A stretch of DNA of 64,000 nt from Liquidambar formosana (GCA_039720395.1 CM077822.1:25807578-25871577); one strand, 5' to 3'; shown: positions 11,612 through 23,773, counted from the stretch's first letter. Program-made: numbers and translations. The notes: generated by a model from the letters alone, not told the origin.

Positions 11612-12329
11612 TGTAACACCCGTGATTTGAAAGTAAGGTATTAAGGATTTAAGCTACTGAAATTTGGCTAAGTGTGGGGAAAAAGTGAATTTTCGTAAAT
11701 CTTTGTTTTTAAAGATAATTTTTGGCGGTAATAGAAGTTTATAATATTATAAGACTTCTGTGATTTTATGGGATTTTATTAGCATGTTTGGATTGGGTTC
11801 CTCACATGTTTGTTTTAGGAAAATCTGTCAGGCAACAAATTTTGTACTAAAACTTGGAAATGAGATTTTGATATACTTGGAATTTGATTTTTCTGATATT
11901 TTATTTGGATTCAAATGGGGGGTTATTTGCTTATTTTCATTAAATAACTTAAAGTAAAAGGATAATATAAGAATGAAGAAGATTACTTAAATGGATGAAA
12001 ATAAGGCTGAGGTCTGTGCTGATGGAGAGTGGCCTGACTAACTGTCTATTTTTCTGCTGTCTGTATATTTCAGACGGCTAAAAACATGTTTCAGCCGTCT
12101 GAAAGACAATTTTCAACTGGCTGAAAGTTCATGTCAGCCGACTGAAAATTCCAGAGAGCATTGTTTTGTGTTGGGCATTTTCAGCCGGCTGAAAATACTT
12201 GTTAGCCGTCTGAAAGTGTCGGCAGACAGTTTTAAAAAGGCTTGTTTGACGATTTTACCCCCACTTTCCCTTATTAAACCCATTTCTAATGGGTTTCTTA
12301 CCCATTTTTCGGCAGAAAAGGAAAGAAAG

Positions 12330-12363
<34 letters not shown>

Positions 12364-13639
12364 GGAGCTCGACGGTGAGGAGTGTGACCACGGGAGCTCG
12401 GGTTCGACCCCACAATGCATGGATCTTGTGATTTCCATCCTGATCTACACGTGTACACCCTTAGATTCACGTTTCTAGCTACCATTTGAGAGGTAGGTGC
12501 ATTTTTCATGGTTGTAAATCATTATATGCATGATTTGGTATATTATTATGGGTTTTTTTGCATGTTTACATAATATGATACATGTTTACATGGGATTGGG
12601 GTTTGAATTTCTTAAAAATTCATATATTTGAGAAATTAGGGTTTTGTTTTATGACCTATTTAGTTATATTGGTGTTGTTTTGCATACCCTCACATGATAT
12701 GGAATACAATGGGTTGATTTTGAAAACCTATTTGTTAAATCCTTGTAATGGACTATTTAAGGGTCATTTTTATATAAGTGTTGGAAATCCATTTTTTCTA
12801 AAATTGTAAATAAAAATGGATATGATGATAAGGGGTACTTTCTGGTCTTAATGACCGTAGTGTTCCCGAAATGAGGTTACTTTCTGGATCCATGTAGGAT
12901 TCATAGTGTTTCCTCAAGATGAGATTACTTTCTGGACCCATATAGGGATCCATAGTGTTTCTTCTCATTTCCGCGCGCAAGGGCCCCGCATGACCTGGGG
13001 AGGATTATTCAGTTTGAAAGACTGATGATGTTGTGAATTGCCAGATATGGCGGATTTATGTTATAAATGATTTTCATGTTCTCCTGTACTTGTTTTAAAA
13101 TTATGATATGCAACCCCTTATTATCTCATTTTATTTAATCGTTCATAATGGTTTTAAAACCTTGATATACAATTTTGAAAAATGTATCCTACTGAGTTTA
13201 TACTCACGCCTATTTTCAAAACCTTTTGCAGACCTTGAGCAAAGTAGGGATGACTCTTATGAGGAGGCATCACATCGGACTTAGCATATGCATTGCATTA
13301 TGGGTGTTGAGCAGATGCATTTTACAATTTTATGGCTTGTATATTATTTAGACAGACTTATTGTATTATACACTGCTTGTATTGACAATAGAACTATGTG
13401 AGAACTAGTATGCTAGCTTAATTTAATTACCTGTTGTGGATGGTTGAATGATTTTGATTTTAAATTGAACAGGTTTAAACTGTCGAAAACTTGGTATGTC
13501 CTATTTTCAGACAGGACCATACCGGATTTTCTAAAAATATTTTATAAAGCTAAAATTTTTATTATAAACCATCCTTGAACTTCATTTTATTTATTCTTCT
13601 TTCTATTGACACGTCATAGCCTATTTTTGGGTTGTGACA
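11612..13639 (+). repeat. 5' LTR of the Tekay-type element
   Basis: 2028 bp, begins TGTAACACCCGTGATTTG and ends GGGTTGTGACA. It contains an array of short palindromic CAGCCGTCTGAAA-type motifs (12070-12230), a long purine run of GAGAGA (12325-12365) and a TATATAAG motif at about 12772. It matches the 3' LTR along its length, with scattered substitutions and a 5-bp indel near 11990. Confidence 0.95.
12070..12230 (+). repeat. Array of short palindromic motifs in the Tekay LTR
   Basis: Six or so copies of self-complementary words of the type TTTCAGCCGTCTGAAA or TTTCAGCCGGCTGAAA. The 3' LTR holds the same array near 19118-19265. The older subfamily LTRs hold TTAGACATCTGAAA and TTTTAGATGTCTAAA forms at the same place (11322-11420, and 27070-27180 in reverse). 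The sequence differs but the self-complementarity is kept. Confidence 0.65.
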
Positions 13640-13646
13640 GTCTTTT

Positions 13647-13658
13647 TGGTATCAGAGC
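13647..13658 (+). promoter_or_regulatory. Primer-binding site for initiator tRNA-Met
   Basis: TGGTATCAGAGC, seven bases after the 5' LTR, is complementary to the 3' end of plant initiator tRNA-Met, the usual primer for chromovirus minus-strand DNA synthesis. Confidence 0.9.
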
Positions 13659-13863
13659 TGGCTATTAGATCCATATGGGTGCTATTACGTCATATTATGT
13701 GTGTGTGCATACATGGTTATGCATTGGGTCATTCATGGGAAGGGAACATACATATGCATTATTAGCATCGCGTTAGAAATTCCCCACTAGTAAAACCTTT
13801 TATAATTGAGTTGTGAAAGATATTCTAGTTGAATATAACCTATATATATCTATATATTTTAGA

Positions 13864-14081
13864 ATGCGACGTGGACGTCGAGGAAGAGGTCGGGGTAGGG
13901 CTGTAGCCGCTCCACACCCTGAACTGGAAGACGAAATTCCAATTGGGGCACCACCTGTGCATGAGAATGAACCACAACCGGAACAACCTGATATATTAAA
14001 TCAGTTGGTAGCTGCATTACAGGGACTTCAAGCTACGATGGCTCAGAACCAAGTACCACAACCCCGGCACCACTCCTGCCT
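13864..14081 (+). pseudogene. gag: Start of Tekay gag, then frameshift
   Basis: Opens with an Arg/Gly-rich N-terminus (RRGRRGRGRGRA), followed by a Pro/Glu-rich stretch and a LNQLVAALQGLQATMAQNQV segment typical of Tekay gag. The frame then runs into a stop at 14095, while the next gag frame continues from about 14060. A one-base shift therefore lies near 14055. An earlier in-frame start at 13813 is possible, but the Arg/Gly-rich start fits the family better. Confidence 0.75.
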
Positions 14082-14963
14082 GTGGGAGATTATATGACAA
14101 AGGCTAATGCGTATAAAGCCTTCATGCATATGAAACCCCCAACTTATGAAGGAGAGAGGAATCCAGCAATTGCTGAAATGTGGTTGAAGCAAGTCAAGAA
14201 GGCTTTAACTATTGTGGCTACTCCTGAACAGTACAAGGTGGAGTTTGCTGCGGACTTGCTGAAGGGCATGGCAGATAACTGGTGGGAAAGGGTGAAGCCC
14301 CCTGGGGAAAATGAATATATGTTGTGGGAAAATTTCGAGAATTTGTTTAATAACGAATTCTACCCACAATCATATATAAATAAACAGATGAAGGAGTTTA
14401 TGAAGTTGGAGCAAGGGAACTTGACCATCGATGAATATGTCAACAAGTTCCAAGAATTGTGCGTTTTCGTACCTTCCCTTATGGCGGATCAACCAGCACT
14501 TTGTCGGAAGTTTGAGATGGGATTAAATCCCTACAATAGTAGAATGGTGGTTCCTCACCAAATCAACAATTTCTCTTTGATTTTGGATAAAGCCCTCTTG
14601 ATAGGGAGGCAGGCTGAGGAACACTGGAAGGCCAAGGATGAGGCCAGGGAACAGAAGAAGAATAACCAGAAATCTCATAAGGGGAGTTCTAGTGGAACTG
14701 GTGGTATTGGCAAGAAGCCACAAGGAGGCGGTAGTTCAAACTATCTCCGTCCTAGAGGCCAGCAATTTAAGCAATCTAGCAGTCAAAGCAGTGGGAGTAG
14801 CAGTGGGAGCAGTGGAAACCCTAAAGTCTGTTTTCTGTGTAGACAAAAAGGCCATATTCGCCCTAATTGTCCTCTTTTGACTGGAGCTCAATTCCAACCA
14901 TTTGAATCTCCACAATACACTAGTGGTTCTTCTCAGTCTTCTTACCACTACCCACAGTACTAG
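14082..14963 (+). CDS. gag: Gag: capsid and zinc knuckle (interrupted)
   Basis: A 293-residue frame. Residues 20-180 hold the retrotransposon Gag domain (PPTYEGERNPAIAEMWLKQV, WWERVKP, FYPQSYINKQMKEFMKLEQG and similar blocks). Next come a Lys/Gly/Ser-rich linker and one CCHC zinc knuckle, CFLCRQKGHIRPNC (CX2CX4HX4C, about residues 249-262), which would bind element RNA in the virus-like particle. It ends at TAG 14961-14963, which falls in a Gln-rich stretch. The same frame stays open afterwards into pol, so gag and pol were one ORF, as is usual in Tekay. Confidence 0.92.
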   Translation: MGDYMTKANAYKAFMHMKPPTYEGERNPAIAEMWLKQVKKALTIVATPEQYKVEFAADLLKGMADNWWERVKPPGENEYMLWENFENLFNNEFYPQSYINKQMKEFMKLEQGNLTIDEYVNKFQELCVFVPSLMADQPALCRKFEMGLNPYNSRMVVPHQINNFSLILDKALLIGRQAEEHWKAKDEAREQKKNNQKSHKGSSSGTGGIGKKPQGGGSSNYLRPRGQQFKQSSSQSSGSSSGSSGNPKVCFLCRQKGHIRPNCPLLTGAQFQPFESPQYTSGSSQSSYHYPQY

Positions 14964-15173
14964 ACTGGACAAGGAACTCAATCATCCTACCCCTATTCCC
15001 AGCCCCAACAATATCAAGCGCCACAATTCTTTGGTCAACAACAATATGATCAACCCACTCAACAACTACAGGGGTATGGGCAACAGTTTGGACAGGGATA
15101 TGGGCAGCGAGGTCAGTCTCACCAAAGTGGAGGCAGAAATCAAGGGGATCGTGGTCGTGGGAGAGCCTATGCT

Positions 15174-17603
15174 ATGACTCGACCCGTAGAAGGAGCATCA
15201 AATGCTGTAGTGGAGGGTATATTTCTGGTGCATAATTCTTGTGCCAAAATATTATTTGACCCCGGTTCCACTCATTCATTTATTTCTGAATCTTTTGCAA
15301 GAGCCTTGGGATTAAAGGCAGAACCTATAGGGTATATACTAGAAGTAGATACACCTTTTGAGAACTTGTGTAGTACGGCGAGTATTTGTAAATCTTGTTG
15401 CTTGGTAATCTCGGGACAAGAATTGTCTGTGGATTTGATTGTCCTAGAAATGACAGGATATGATGTAATCCTGGGTATGGATTGGTTGTCATCCAATCAA
15501 GCAGTGATGGATTGTTACTCCAAAAAGGTGTCATTCTGTTCTCCTGAAGGAATTTCATTTTCTTTCTATGGGGATAAATATATTCCCTTACCAGATGCTG
15601 TGCTGGACTTACCTATTCCCCGTATCAAGTCAGCAAGATATATAAGTTTTCTAGCAAGCATCCGTGGCGATGGACAGAATAAGGTGCATCCGACCTTCAT
15701 TCCAGTAGTGCAGGAGTTTCCAGATGTCTTTCCAGATGACTTACCAGGTTTACCGCCAAGGAGGGAGATTGAGTTTGCTATTGAGGTGTATCCTGGCACA
15801 TCTCCTATTTCTATTACTCCCTATCGGATGGCACCAGCGGAATTGAGAGAGTTGAAGACCCAATTGAATGAGCTTAAGAGTAAGGGATTCATTCGACCTA
15901 GTGTCTCCCCGTGGGGAGCACCTGTTTTATTCGTGAAGAAGAAAGATGGTACTCTGAGGCTATGTATAGATTATCGACAGCTGAATCGGGTAATTGTCAA
16001 GAACAAGTACCCTTTACCTTGTATAGATGATTTATTTGACCAACTTCGAGGGTCTTGTGTTTTCTCCAAGATCGACCTTCGATCTGGTTATCATCAACTA
16101 TTGATCAAGGATGATGATGTCAAGAAGACGGCCTTTAATACTCGCTATGGACACTACAAGTTTACCGTGATGCCTTTTGGTTTAACTAATGCACTCGCAG
16201 CATTTATGGATCTGATGAATAGAATTTTTCACCCCTATCTTGATCAGTTTATAGTGGTGTTCATAGATGACATTCTGATTTACTCGCGAACCCCAGAGGA
16301 ATACGAGACACATTTGCGTATAGTCTTGCAATTGCTAAAAGAGCATAGGTTGTATGCTAAGAAAGAGAAATATGAGTTCTGGATGCGCGAGGTGAGATTC
16401 CTCGGTCATGTAGTATCTGAAGCGGGGATTTCTATGGATCCTGAGAAGGTGGAGGCGATCCTAAATTGGGAACGACTTAGAAGTGTCACCGAGATTCGTA
16501 GTTTCCTCAGTCTAGCAGGATACTATAGGAGATTTGTACAGGGATTCTCTAGTATTGCTGCACCTTTGACAAGGTTAACACGAAAAGGAGTTCACTTTGT
16601 ATGGGATGAGGAGTGTGATCAGGCATTTAATGCCCTTAAGGCATGTTTAACCACTGCGCCAGTATTGATTATACCTCAGAATGGAGAACCATATACAGTG
16701 TATTCTGATGCTTCCTTGAAAGGGTTGGGATGTGTTTTGATGCAGCATGGCAGAGTTGTAGCTTATGGTTCTCGACAATTAAAACCCCATGAGAAGAACT
16801 ACCCTACCCATGATTTGGAATTGGCAGCTGTGGTGTTTGCTTTAAAGATTTGGAGATGTTACCTATATGGCGAGAGATTTGAAGTGTATACTGATCATAA
16901 AAGCTTGAAGTATATCTTTACTCAGAAGGATCTCAATTTGCGCCAAACTCGATGGTTGGAATACCTCGAGGATTATGACTTTGAGATACAATACCATCTG
17001 GGTAGGGCCAATGTAGTGGCGGATGCCTTGAGTAGGAAATCTCAAGGTGTGACTTATAATCTTGTTGTAACCAAATCAAAGATATTGGCAGACCTGTGTG
17101 AGTACAATCTTTGTATTGGAGGTAAAAAGCAAAAAGCTTATGTCTATAATGCAGTAGCTAGACCAGTTATCTTACAGAAGGTCCTAGATGGTCAATGGAA
17201 GGACCTTGCATTAGTAAATGTTCGAATTCGCCTAAATAATGGTGAGGATGTGGACAAATGGTCAGTTGGAAATGATCTGGGCTTAAGGTTCAAGAGAAAA
17301 TTAGCTGTTCCTAATGACAGATCTTTAAAAGAAGAAATTCTTGATGTGGCACATCGATCCAAGTTTTCTATTCATCCTGGTAATAACAAGATGTACAAAG
17401 ACTTGAGGAGACAGTATTGGTGGAGAGGAATGAAGAAAGATGTTGCTCGATACGTAGCACAATGTTTGAATTGTCAGGTAGTGAAAGCTGAACATAAGAA
17501 GCCGCCAGGATTACTCCAACCTTTACCCATTCCGCAAATGGAAATGGGAGGACATTACTATGGATTTTGTGGTGGGACTACCTCGTACTCCCCAGAAGCA
17601 TGA
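15174..17603 (+). CDS. pol: Pol: protease, reverse transcriptase, RNase H, integrase N-terminus
   Basis: 809 residues from the first Met; the open frame really starts at 14964, just after the gag stop. Aspartic protease motif DPGSTHSF at residues 29-36. RT at about 215-400, with [10 protein letters not shown] (299-308), MPFGLTN (333-339) and the catalytic FIDDILIYS (363-371). RNase H at 506-620, with acidic residues in [20 protein letters not shown] and VADALSR. Integrase zinc-binding HHCC at 727, 734, 764 and 767. One extra base near 17537 shifts the frame within PLPIPQWKW-type sequence, so the last 20 residues are out of frame. The RT to RNase H active residues are intact. Confidence 0.95.
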   Translation: MTRPVEGASNAVVEGIFLVHNSCAKILFDPGSTHSFISESFARALGLKAEPIGYILEVDTPFENLCSTASICKSCCLVISGQELSVDLIVLEMTGYDVILGMDWLSSNQAVMDCYSKKVSFCSPEGISFSFYGDKYIPLPDAVLDLPIPRIKSARYISFLASIRGDGQNKVHPTFIPVVQEFPDVFPDDLPGLPPRREIEFAIEVYPGTSPISITPYRMAPAELRELKTQLNELKSKGFIRPSVSPWGAPVLFVKKKDGTLRLCIDYRQLNRVIVKNKYPLPCIDDLFDQLRGSCVFSKIDLRSGYHQLLIKDDDVKKTAFNTRYGHYKFTVMPFGLTNALAAFMDLMNRIFHPYLDQFIVVFIDDILIYSRTPEEYETHLRIVLQLLKEHRLYAKKEKYEFWMREVRFLGHVVSEAGISMDPEKVEAILNWERLRSVTEIRSFLSLAGYYRRFVQGFSSIAAPLTRLTRKGVHFVWDEECDQAFNALKACLTTAPVLIIPQNGEPYTVYSDASLKGLGCVLMQHGRVVAYGSRQLKPHEKNYPTHDLELAAVVFALKIWRCYLYGERFEVYTDHKSLKYIFTQKDLNLRQTRWLEYLEDYDFEIQYHLGRANVVADALSRKSQGVTYNLVVTKSKILADLCEYNLCIGGKKQKAYVYNAVARPVILQKVLDGQWKDLALVNVRIRLNNGEDVDKWSVGNDLGLRFKRKLAVPNDRSLKEEILDVAHRSKFSIHPGNNKMYKDLRRQYWWRGMKKDVARYVAQCLNCQVVKAEHKKPPGLLQPLPIPQMEMGGHYYGFCGGTTSYSPEA

Positions 17604-18235
17604 TGCCATCTAGGTCATAGTAGACAGATTAACTAAATCTGCCCATTTGATACCCGTCCGCACCAATTACTCCATGGAGAAACTAGCTAAGTTGTATATC
17701 AATGAGATTGTTCGATTGCATGGGGCACCAATGCGCATTGTATCAGATAGGGATCCAAGATTTGCTTCATGATTTTGGAATACTTTACAAGAGGCCTTGG
17801 GAACTCAAGTACAAATGAGTTCAGCTTTTCATCCAGAGACTGATGGTCAGTCTGAAAGGACCATTCAAATCTTAGAGGATATGCTGAGGGCTTGTGCCCT
17901 AGAATTTGGGGGTAGTTGGATTGATCATCTGGCTTTAGCAGAGTTTTCTTACAACAACAGTTATCAATCTAGCATTGGGATGGCCCCTTTTGAGGCTCTT
18001 TATGGGCGTCCATGTAGATCGCCACTATGTTGGGCAGAAGTAGGTGATGCTAAGTTATTGGGCCCAGATCTAGTGAGAGAAACCACAGAGAAGATTAAGG
18101 TTATTCGTGAGCGTCTTCATATGGCCTAGGATTGTCAAAAGTTGTATGCTGACAGACGCAGACGCAAGTTAACTTTTAATGCTGGTGATTGGGTGTTATT
18201 GAAGGTTTCTCCAAGAAGAGGAACAATTCGTTTTG
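17538..18235 (+). pseudogene. int: Integrase core, with three stops
   Basis: Downstream of the frameshift, the integrase catalytic core is readable as [12 protein letters not shown], then DRLTKSAHLIPV, VSDRDPRF, HPETDGQSERT and FEALYGRPCRSP. The DDE acidic residues are visible (Asp in DFVVG, Asp in SDRDP, Glu in QSERT). Stops occur at 17611 (TAG), 17770 (TGA) and 18127 (TAG). Each can be explained by one C-to-T change on one strand or the other. The frame is lost again at a C-run, 18254-18260. The longest clean frame is 17797-18129. Confidence 0.9.
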
Positions 18236-18652
18236 GCAAGAAAAGAAAGTTGGCCCCCCCGGTATATAGGCCCATTTCAGATAATTGAGCCTGTAGGAGA
18301 GGTTGCTTATCGGGTAGCATTACCTCCACAATTTGCAGCTATGCACCCAGTTTTCCATGTTTCAATGTTGCGAAAATGCATTACAAATCACACACCCATC
18401 ATTGACTGGCAGGATATTCAGATTCACAAAGACATGTCTTATGAGGAGAAGCCAGTACAAATCTTAGACCGCCAAGACCGAGTATTGCGCAATAAAGTCA
18501 TTCCACAAGTTAAGGTATTGTGGAACCACTACGGAGTGGAGGAGGCTACTTGGGAACTGGAGTCAGCTATCAAGAGAAGTACCCATATTTATTTCAATAA
18601 TCAGGTGAGTATTCGAAATTCGGGGACGAATTTCCTACTAAGTTGGGGGGAT
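18233..18652 (+). CDS. Integrase C-terminus and chromodomain-like tail
   Basis: After the C-run the frame reads PPRYIGPFQIIEPVGEVAYR and LHPVFHVSML-like sequence (here MHPVFHVSMLRKC), the GPY/F module that ends plant chromovirus integrases. About residues 85-130 form a chromodomain-like segment (YEEKPVQILDRQDRVLRNKV, VKVLWNHYGVEEATWE), which in this lineage guides insertion to heterochromatin. The frame continues a few codons into the LTR; I end it at the LTR boundary. The Met at 18233 is a by-product of the frameshift, not a true start. Confidence 0.88.
18640..18652 (+). promoter_or_regulatory. Polypurine tract
   Basis: AAGTTGGGGGGAT lies directly before the 3' LTR. It is the expected primer site for plus-strand DNA synthesis. 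Confidence 0.85.
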
Positions 18653-19374
18653 TGTAACACCCGTGATTTGAAAGTAAGGTATTAAGGATTTAAGCTACTG
18701 AAATTTGGCTAAGTGTGAGGAAAAAATGAATTTTTGTAAATCTTTGTTTTTAAAGATAATTTTTGGCGGTAATAGAAGTTTATTATATTATAAGACTTTT
18801 GTGATTTTATGGGATTTTATTAGCATGTTTGGATTGGGTTCCTTACATGTTTGTTTTAGGAAAATCTGTCGGGCGACAGATTTTGTACTAAAACTTGGAA
18901 ATGAGATTTTGATATACTTGGAATTTGATTTTTCTGATATTTTATTTGGATTCAAATAGGGGGTTATTTGCTTATTTTCATTAAATAACTTAAAGTAAAA
19001 GGATAATATAAGAATGAAGAAGATTACTTAAATGTTTTGGATGAAAATAAGGCTGAGGTCTGTGCTGATGGAGAGTGGCCTGACTAATTGTCTATTTTCT
19101 GCTGTCTGTATATTTTAGACGGCTGAAAACATGTTTCAGCCGTCTGAAAGACAATTTTCAGCCGGCTGAAAGTTCATGTCAGCCGACTGAAAATTTCAGA
19201 GAGCATTGTTTTGTGTTGGGCATTTTTAGCTGGCTGAAAATACTTGTCAGCCGTCTGAAAGTGTCGGCAGACAGTTTTAAAAAGGCTTGTTTGACGATTT
19301 TACCCTTACTTTCCCTTATTAAACCCATTTCTAATGGGTTTCTTACCCATTTTTTGGCAGAAAAGGAAAGAGAG

Positions 19375-19408
<34 letters not shown>

Positions 19409-20698
19409 AAGAGAGAGAAAGAGGAGCTCGACGGTGAGGAGTGTGACTACGGGAGCTCGGGTTCGATGCCACAATGCATGGATCTTGTGATTTCCACCCT
19501 GATCTACACATGTACACCCTTAGATTCACATTTCTAGCTACCATTTGAGAGGTAGGTGCATTTTTCATGGTTGTAAATCATTGTATGCATGATTTGGTAT
19601 ATTATTATGGGTTTTTTTGCATGTTTACATAATATGATACATGTTTACATGGGATTGGGGTTTGAATTTCTTAAAAATTCATATATTTGAGAAATTAGGG
19701 TTTTGTTTTATGACCTATTTAGTTATATTGGTGTTGTTTTGCATACCCTCACATGATATGGAATACAATGGGTTGATTTTGAAAACCTATTTGTTAAATC
19801 CTTGTAATGGACTATTTAAGGGTCACTTTTATATAAGTGTTGAAAATCCATTTTTTCTAAAATTGTAAATAAAAATGGATGTGATGATAAGGGGTACTTT
19901 CCGGTCTTAATGATCGTAGTGTTCCCGAAATGAGGTTATTTTTTGGATCCATGTAGGATTCATAGTGTTTCCTCAAGATGAGGTTACTTTCTGGACCCAT
20001 ATAGGGATCCATAGTGTTTCCTCTCATTTTCGCGCGCGAGGGCCCCGCATGACCTGGGGAGGATTATTCAGTTTGAAAGACTGATGATGTTGTGAATTGC
20101 CAGATATGGCGGATTTATATTATAAATGATTTTCATGTTCTCCTTTACTTGTTTTAAAATTGTGATATGCAACCCCTTATTATCTCATTTTATTTAATTG
20201 TTCATAATGGTTTTAAAACCTTGATATACAATTTTGAAAAATGTATCCTACTGAGTTTATACTCATGCCTATTTTCAAAACCTTTTGCAGACCTTGAGCA
20301 AAGTAAGGATGACTCTTATGAGGAGGCATCACATCGGACTTAGCATATGCATTGCATTATGGGTGTCGAGCAGATGCATTTTACAATTTTATGGCTTGTA
20401 TATTATTTAGACAGACTTATTGTATTATACACTGCCTGTATTGACAATAGAACTATGTGAGAACTAGTATGCCAGCTTAATTTAATTACCTGTTGTGGAT
20501 GGTTGAATGATTTTGATTTTAAATTAAACAGTTTTAAACTGTCAAGAACTTGGTATGTCCTATTTTCAGACAGGACCATGCCGAATTTTCTAAAAATATT
20601 TTATAAAGCTAAAATTTTTATTATAAACCATCCTTGAACTTCATTTTATTTATTCTTCTTTCTATTGACACGTCATAGCCTATTTTCGGGTCGTGACA
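18653..20698 (+). repeat. 3' LTR of the Tekay-type element
   Basis: 2046 bp, begins TGTAACACCCGTGATTTG and ends GGGTCGTGACA. Its GAGA purine run is longer than in the 5' LTR (19375-19425). Confidence 0.95.
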
Positions 20699-21971
20699 GG
20701 ATCCGACCCCGCAACGCTTGGATATTGCAATTTCCACCCCGATCTACCCGTGTACACCCATAGATCCATGTTTCTAGCTATCATTTGAGAGGTAGGTGCA
20801 TTTGTCATGGTTTTAAACCATTGTATGCATGATTTAGTATATTATCATGGGTTTTTGTACATTTACATGATATGATACATGTTTACATGGGATTAGGGTT
20901 TGAATTTCTTAAAAATTCATATATTTGGGAAATTAGGGTTTTGTTTTATACCTTATTAGCTATATTTGTGTTGTTTTGCATACCCTCACATGATTTGGGG
21001 TACAATGAGTTAATTTTGAAAATCTATTTGTTAAATTCTTGCAATTGACTATTTGGGGGTCACTTTTATATAAGTGTTGGAAACCCGTTTTCTACCATTA
21101 TAAATAAAATGGTTATGGGAGATTAACATGTAAATGGATGTGATGATAAGGGGTACTTTCCGGTCTTAACGACCGTAGTGTTCCTGAAATGAGGTTACTT
21201 TCTGGATCTATGTAGGATTCATAATGTTTCCTCGAGATGAGGTTACTTTCTAGACCCATGTAGGGATCCATAGTGTTTCCTCTTATTTCCGCGCGTGAGG
21301 GTCATGCATGATCTGGGGAGGATTATTCAGTTTAAAAGACTGATGATATGGATGGCTAGATATGGCGGATTTATGTTATGGATGATTTTCATGTTCTCCT
21401 GTACTCATTTTAAAATTTGTGATATGCAACCCCTTGTTATCTCATTTTATTTAATTGTTCATAATGGTTTTAAAACCTTGATATACAACTTTGAAAAATG
21501 TATCCTACTGAGTTTATACTCACGTCTATTTTTAAAACCTTTTGCAAACTTTGAGCAAAGTAAGGATGACTCTTATGAGGAGGCATCACATCGGGCTTCG
21601 CATAAGCATTGCATTATGGATGTTGTGCAGATGCATTTTATAATTTTTATGGCCTGTATATTATTTAGACAGACTTATTGTATTATATACTGTTTGTATT
21701 AACAATAGAACTCTGTGGGAACTAGTATGCCAGCTTATTTTACTTACCTGTTGTGGATAGTTGAATGATTTTGATTTTAAATTGAACAGGTTTAAACTGT
21801 CGAGAACTTGGTATGTCCTATTTTCAGACAGGACAATGCCGGATTTTCTAAAAATATTTTATAAAGTTATAATTTTTATTATAAACTATCCTTGAACTTT
21901 ATTTTATTTATTCTTTTTATCTATTGACATGCCATAGCCTATTTCTGGGTCGTGACACTAAGATATATCTA

Positions 21972-22544
21972 TCTAGACTACCTATAAAAAAATGAATGTG
22001 AGAAAAACTTTTGATTAACTAATATACCCTTATTTTAATTTTTAAATACACAACTACCCTTCTACACTGTAAACCCCACATAGGGTTTCCTATTTTGCGG
22101 CCAAGACCATGATATTAATATAAGAAATAAGAAACATAGCCCCGTTTAATAGTTACAAGAAATTCTTGAAGAGTTGAAAACCACATCTTGCGGGCCTGTG
22201 GCCCCTCAAACACCTTCAATGGTAAGTGGTAAGGAGGACATCACATAGTAGGGGAAACAAATATACAATCAAATCCATAATAAATGGTTTTGCCCGTGTA
22301 AGTTTGGAACACCTAAGAAAAAATCTCTAATAGAAGTTTAAGTTTTGAAATTCATTGTCACTTAATCTCAAGCTAATCTCATGGCTAGAATATCTATCCT
22401 ACGATGGTTGCATTATTTTCCTTATATATTTTTATCTTTTGTGTTTTTCAGATCTTGAGCTTCCCTAACCCTAACCCTCATCTTACCACTACATCATCAG
22501 GTATGCATCCTTTGTTGTTATTATTATTGTTATTACTTTTCTTT

Positions 22545-22577
<33 letters not shown>

Positions 22578-22829
22578 CTGAAATTGAATAAAAATGTTGC
22601 AGATGCATGCCATGTACACCATTAAAGAAAAAAAATTGGTTCAAATTATGAGTATGAATTAAGTATAAAATGGGTAAAGAGTAAAGACTATAAAGTAAAG
22701 GCTACTAATTCATCCTCTAATAAATTATTTCACCCTATTGTTGTAAAAAAATAAAAACAAAAAATAAAAAATTAATTAACACCGTAATAATAACACAATA
22801 ACTAACTCTAAAAGATTATACTTTTATTT

Positions 22830-22898
<69 letters not shown>

Positions 22899-23773
22899 TT
22901 CTTATTATTGGTGTGAGACAAAGTGGCCTACATGTGGGTTTGATATAAAGATGATCCACACATATCTAAAATTTATTTTTAACTAAATAATAGAATCCTT
23001 AAACTAAAATAAAATAAAATAAAACACATTAAAATCTTAAACCAAATAAAAACAGACACTCAGCCTAAGACTCTAACATGCCTGCATTGTGTGTGACTTA
23101 ATTGCCAAGTGAAGATATATTGTGGGATTTTTGGTTACCAAGTTCTTGAAGATGAGCAAGGCAAGTTGACCAAATTCCGCCTCAAAAGTGTCTAAATTAA
23201 GCAACATTACTTGGATCATATATTATAGAGGTATGGCATGGAACCAATACGTAACCTTCTTATCTTTATTTTTTAAAAATAATAATAATTTCCTTCAATT
23301 GAGGTTTCTTAAGGTCTAATTGACGCTTTTTGGTATAAGGTGCATCACGTACTCTATATTTAGAATTAAGGTGTAATTTCTCTACTCTTTACTAAAATAT
23401 TCTTTCCTAAAGATTTCAAGGAAAAAAAAAAAAAAGAAATAAAGGTCAATTTAAAACCATGTTTGAAGATTTCAATTAGCCAAAGTAAAAATCTATAAAG
23501 ATTGCCTAAGGTTTAAATCCCCTCCAATGTAACCCCCTCCAATGTAACCGCACTCGCACATAAATACACACATTTTTTATATTTGATTTGTTAGGTATTA
23601 TGATACATATTTTTGTATTTTTATTTATTCTTCATGAATTGATACTAATGATTCAAAGACCAAAATATAACAAAATTTTATGCTAAAGACATTTTACAAA
23701 TAAATTATTTTTATGTTGATTTTTCTAAAAAAAATTTCTTCAAGCAAATTGAACGCACGTGTGCTATAGTTAG
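21972..23773 (+). mobile_element. Helitron-like element, type A (decayed 3' end)
   Basis: Starts TCTAGACTACCTATAAAA after an A, the 5' TC type seen at 39537 and 40203 (TCTATACTACCTATAAAAAG). Ends with GAACGCACGTGTGC and TTAG before T, a diverged form of the hairpin plus CTAG terminus seen intact at 42257. There is no inverted repeat and no target duplication, as expected for Helitrons inserting between A and T. No Rep/helicase coding was seen, so it is non-autonomous. Between 22150 and 22620 are splice-like junctions (AATG then GTAAGT, TTTTTCAG then ATC, ATCAG then GTATGC), which may be captured exon pieces of an unrecognised gene. Confidence 0.6.
22835..22895. repeat. (TA)n microsatellite
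   Basis: About 60 bp of pure TA repeats inside the type A Helitron. Confidence 0.95.

Larger units (their letters stand above)
11612..20698 (+). mobile_element. Full-length Ty3/Gypsy element, Tekay/Del-type chromovirus
   Basis: A complete 9087-bp element with direct LTRs, primer-binding site, gag-pol, a chromodomain-like C-terminus and a polypurine tract. It is flanked by the perfect duplication GGATC (11607-11611 and 20699-20703). Domain order (gag, protease, RT, RNase H, integrase, chromodomain) and the PBS place it with Tekay/Del chromoviruses, whose chromodomain targets heterochromatin. Coding is broken by at least four stops and three frameshifts, so it cannot make a complete polyprotein. 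The LTRs are very similar but clearly not identical, so the insertion is neither brand new nor ancient. Confidence 0.95.
11215..21957 (+). mobile_element. 5'-truncated older LTR of the Tekay-related family, split by a full element
   Basis: Sequence at about 11215-11611 and at 20699-21957 together forms one LTR of the same subfamily as the complete solo LTR at 25622-27618 (minus), sharing for instance the AGACATCTGAAA motifs and the GTATTAACAATAGAACTCTG block. The first 400 or so bases of the LTR are absent. Homology starts abruptly after the palindrome cluster. It ends in GGGTCGTGACA at 21957. The full Tekay element lies inside it, between GGATC duplications. Confidence 0.8.

Noticed and set aside
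12396..12420. GGTTCGACCCC as a tRNA B box
   Set aside because: It lies in the Tekay LTR with no cloverleaf or A box at the right spacing.
22404..22625. ORF with poly-Leu/poly-Phe as a membrane protein
   Set aside because: The hydrophobic run is translated T-tract and microsatellite sequence.
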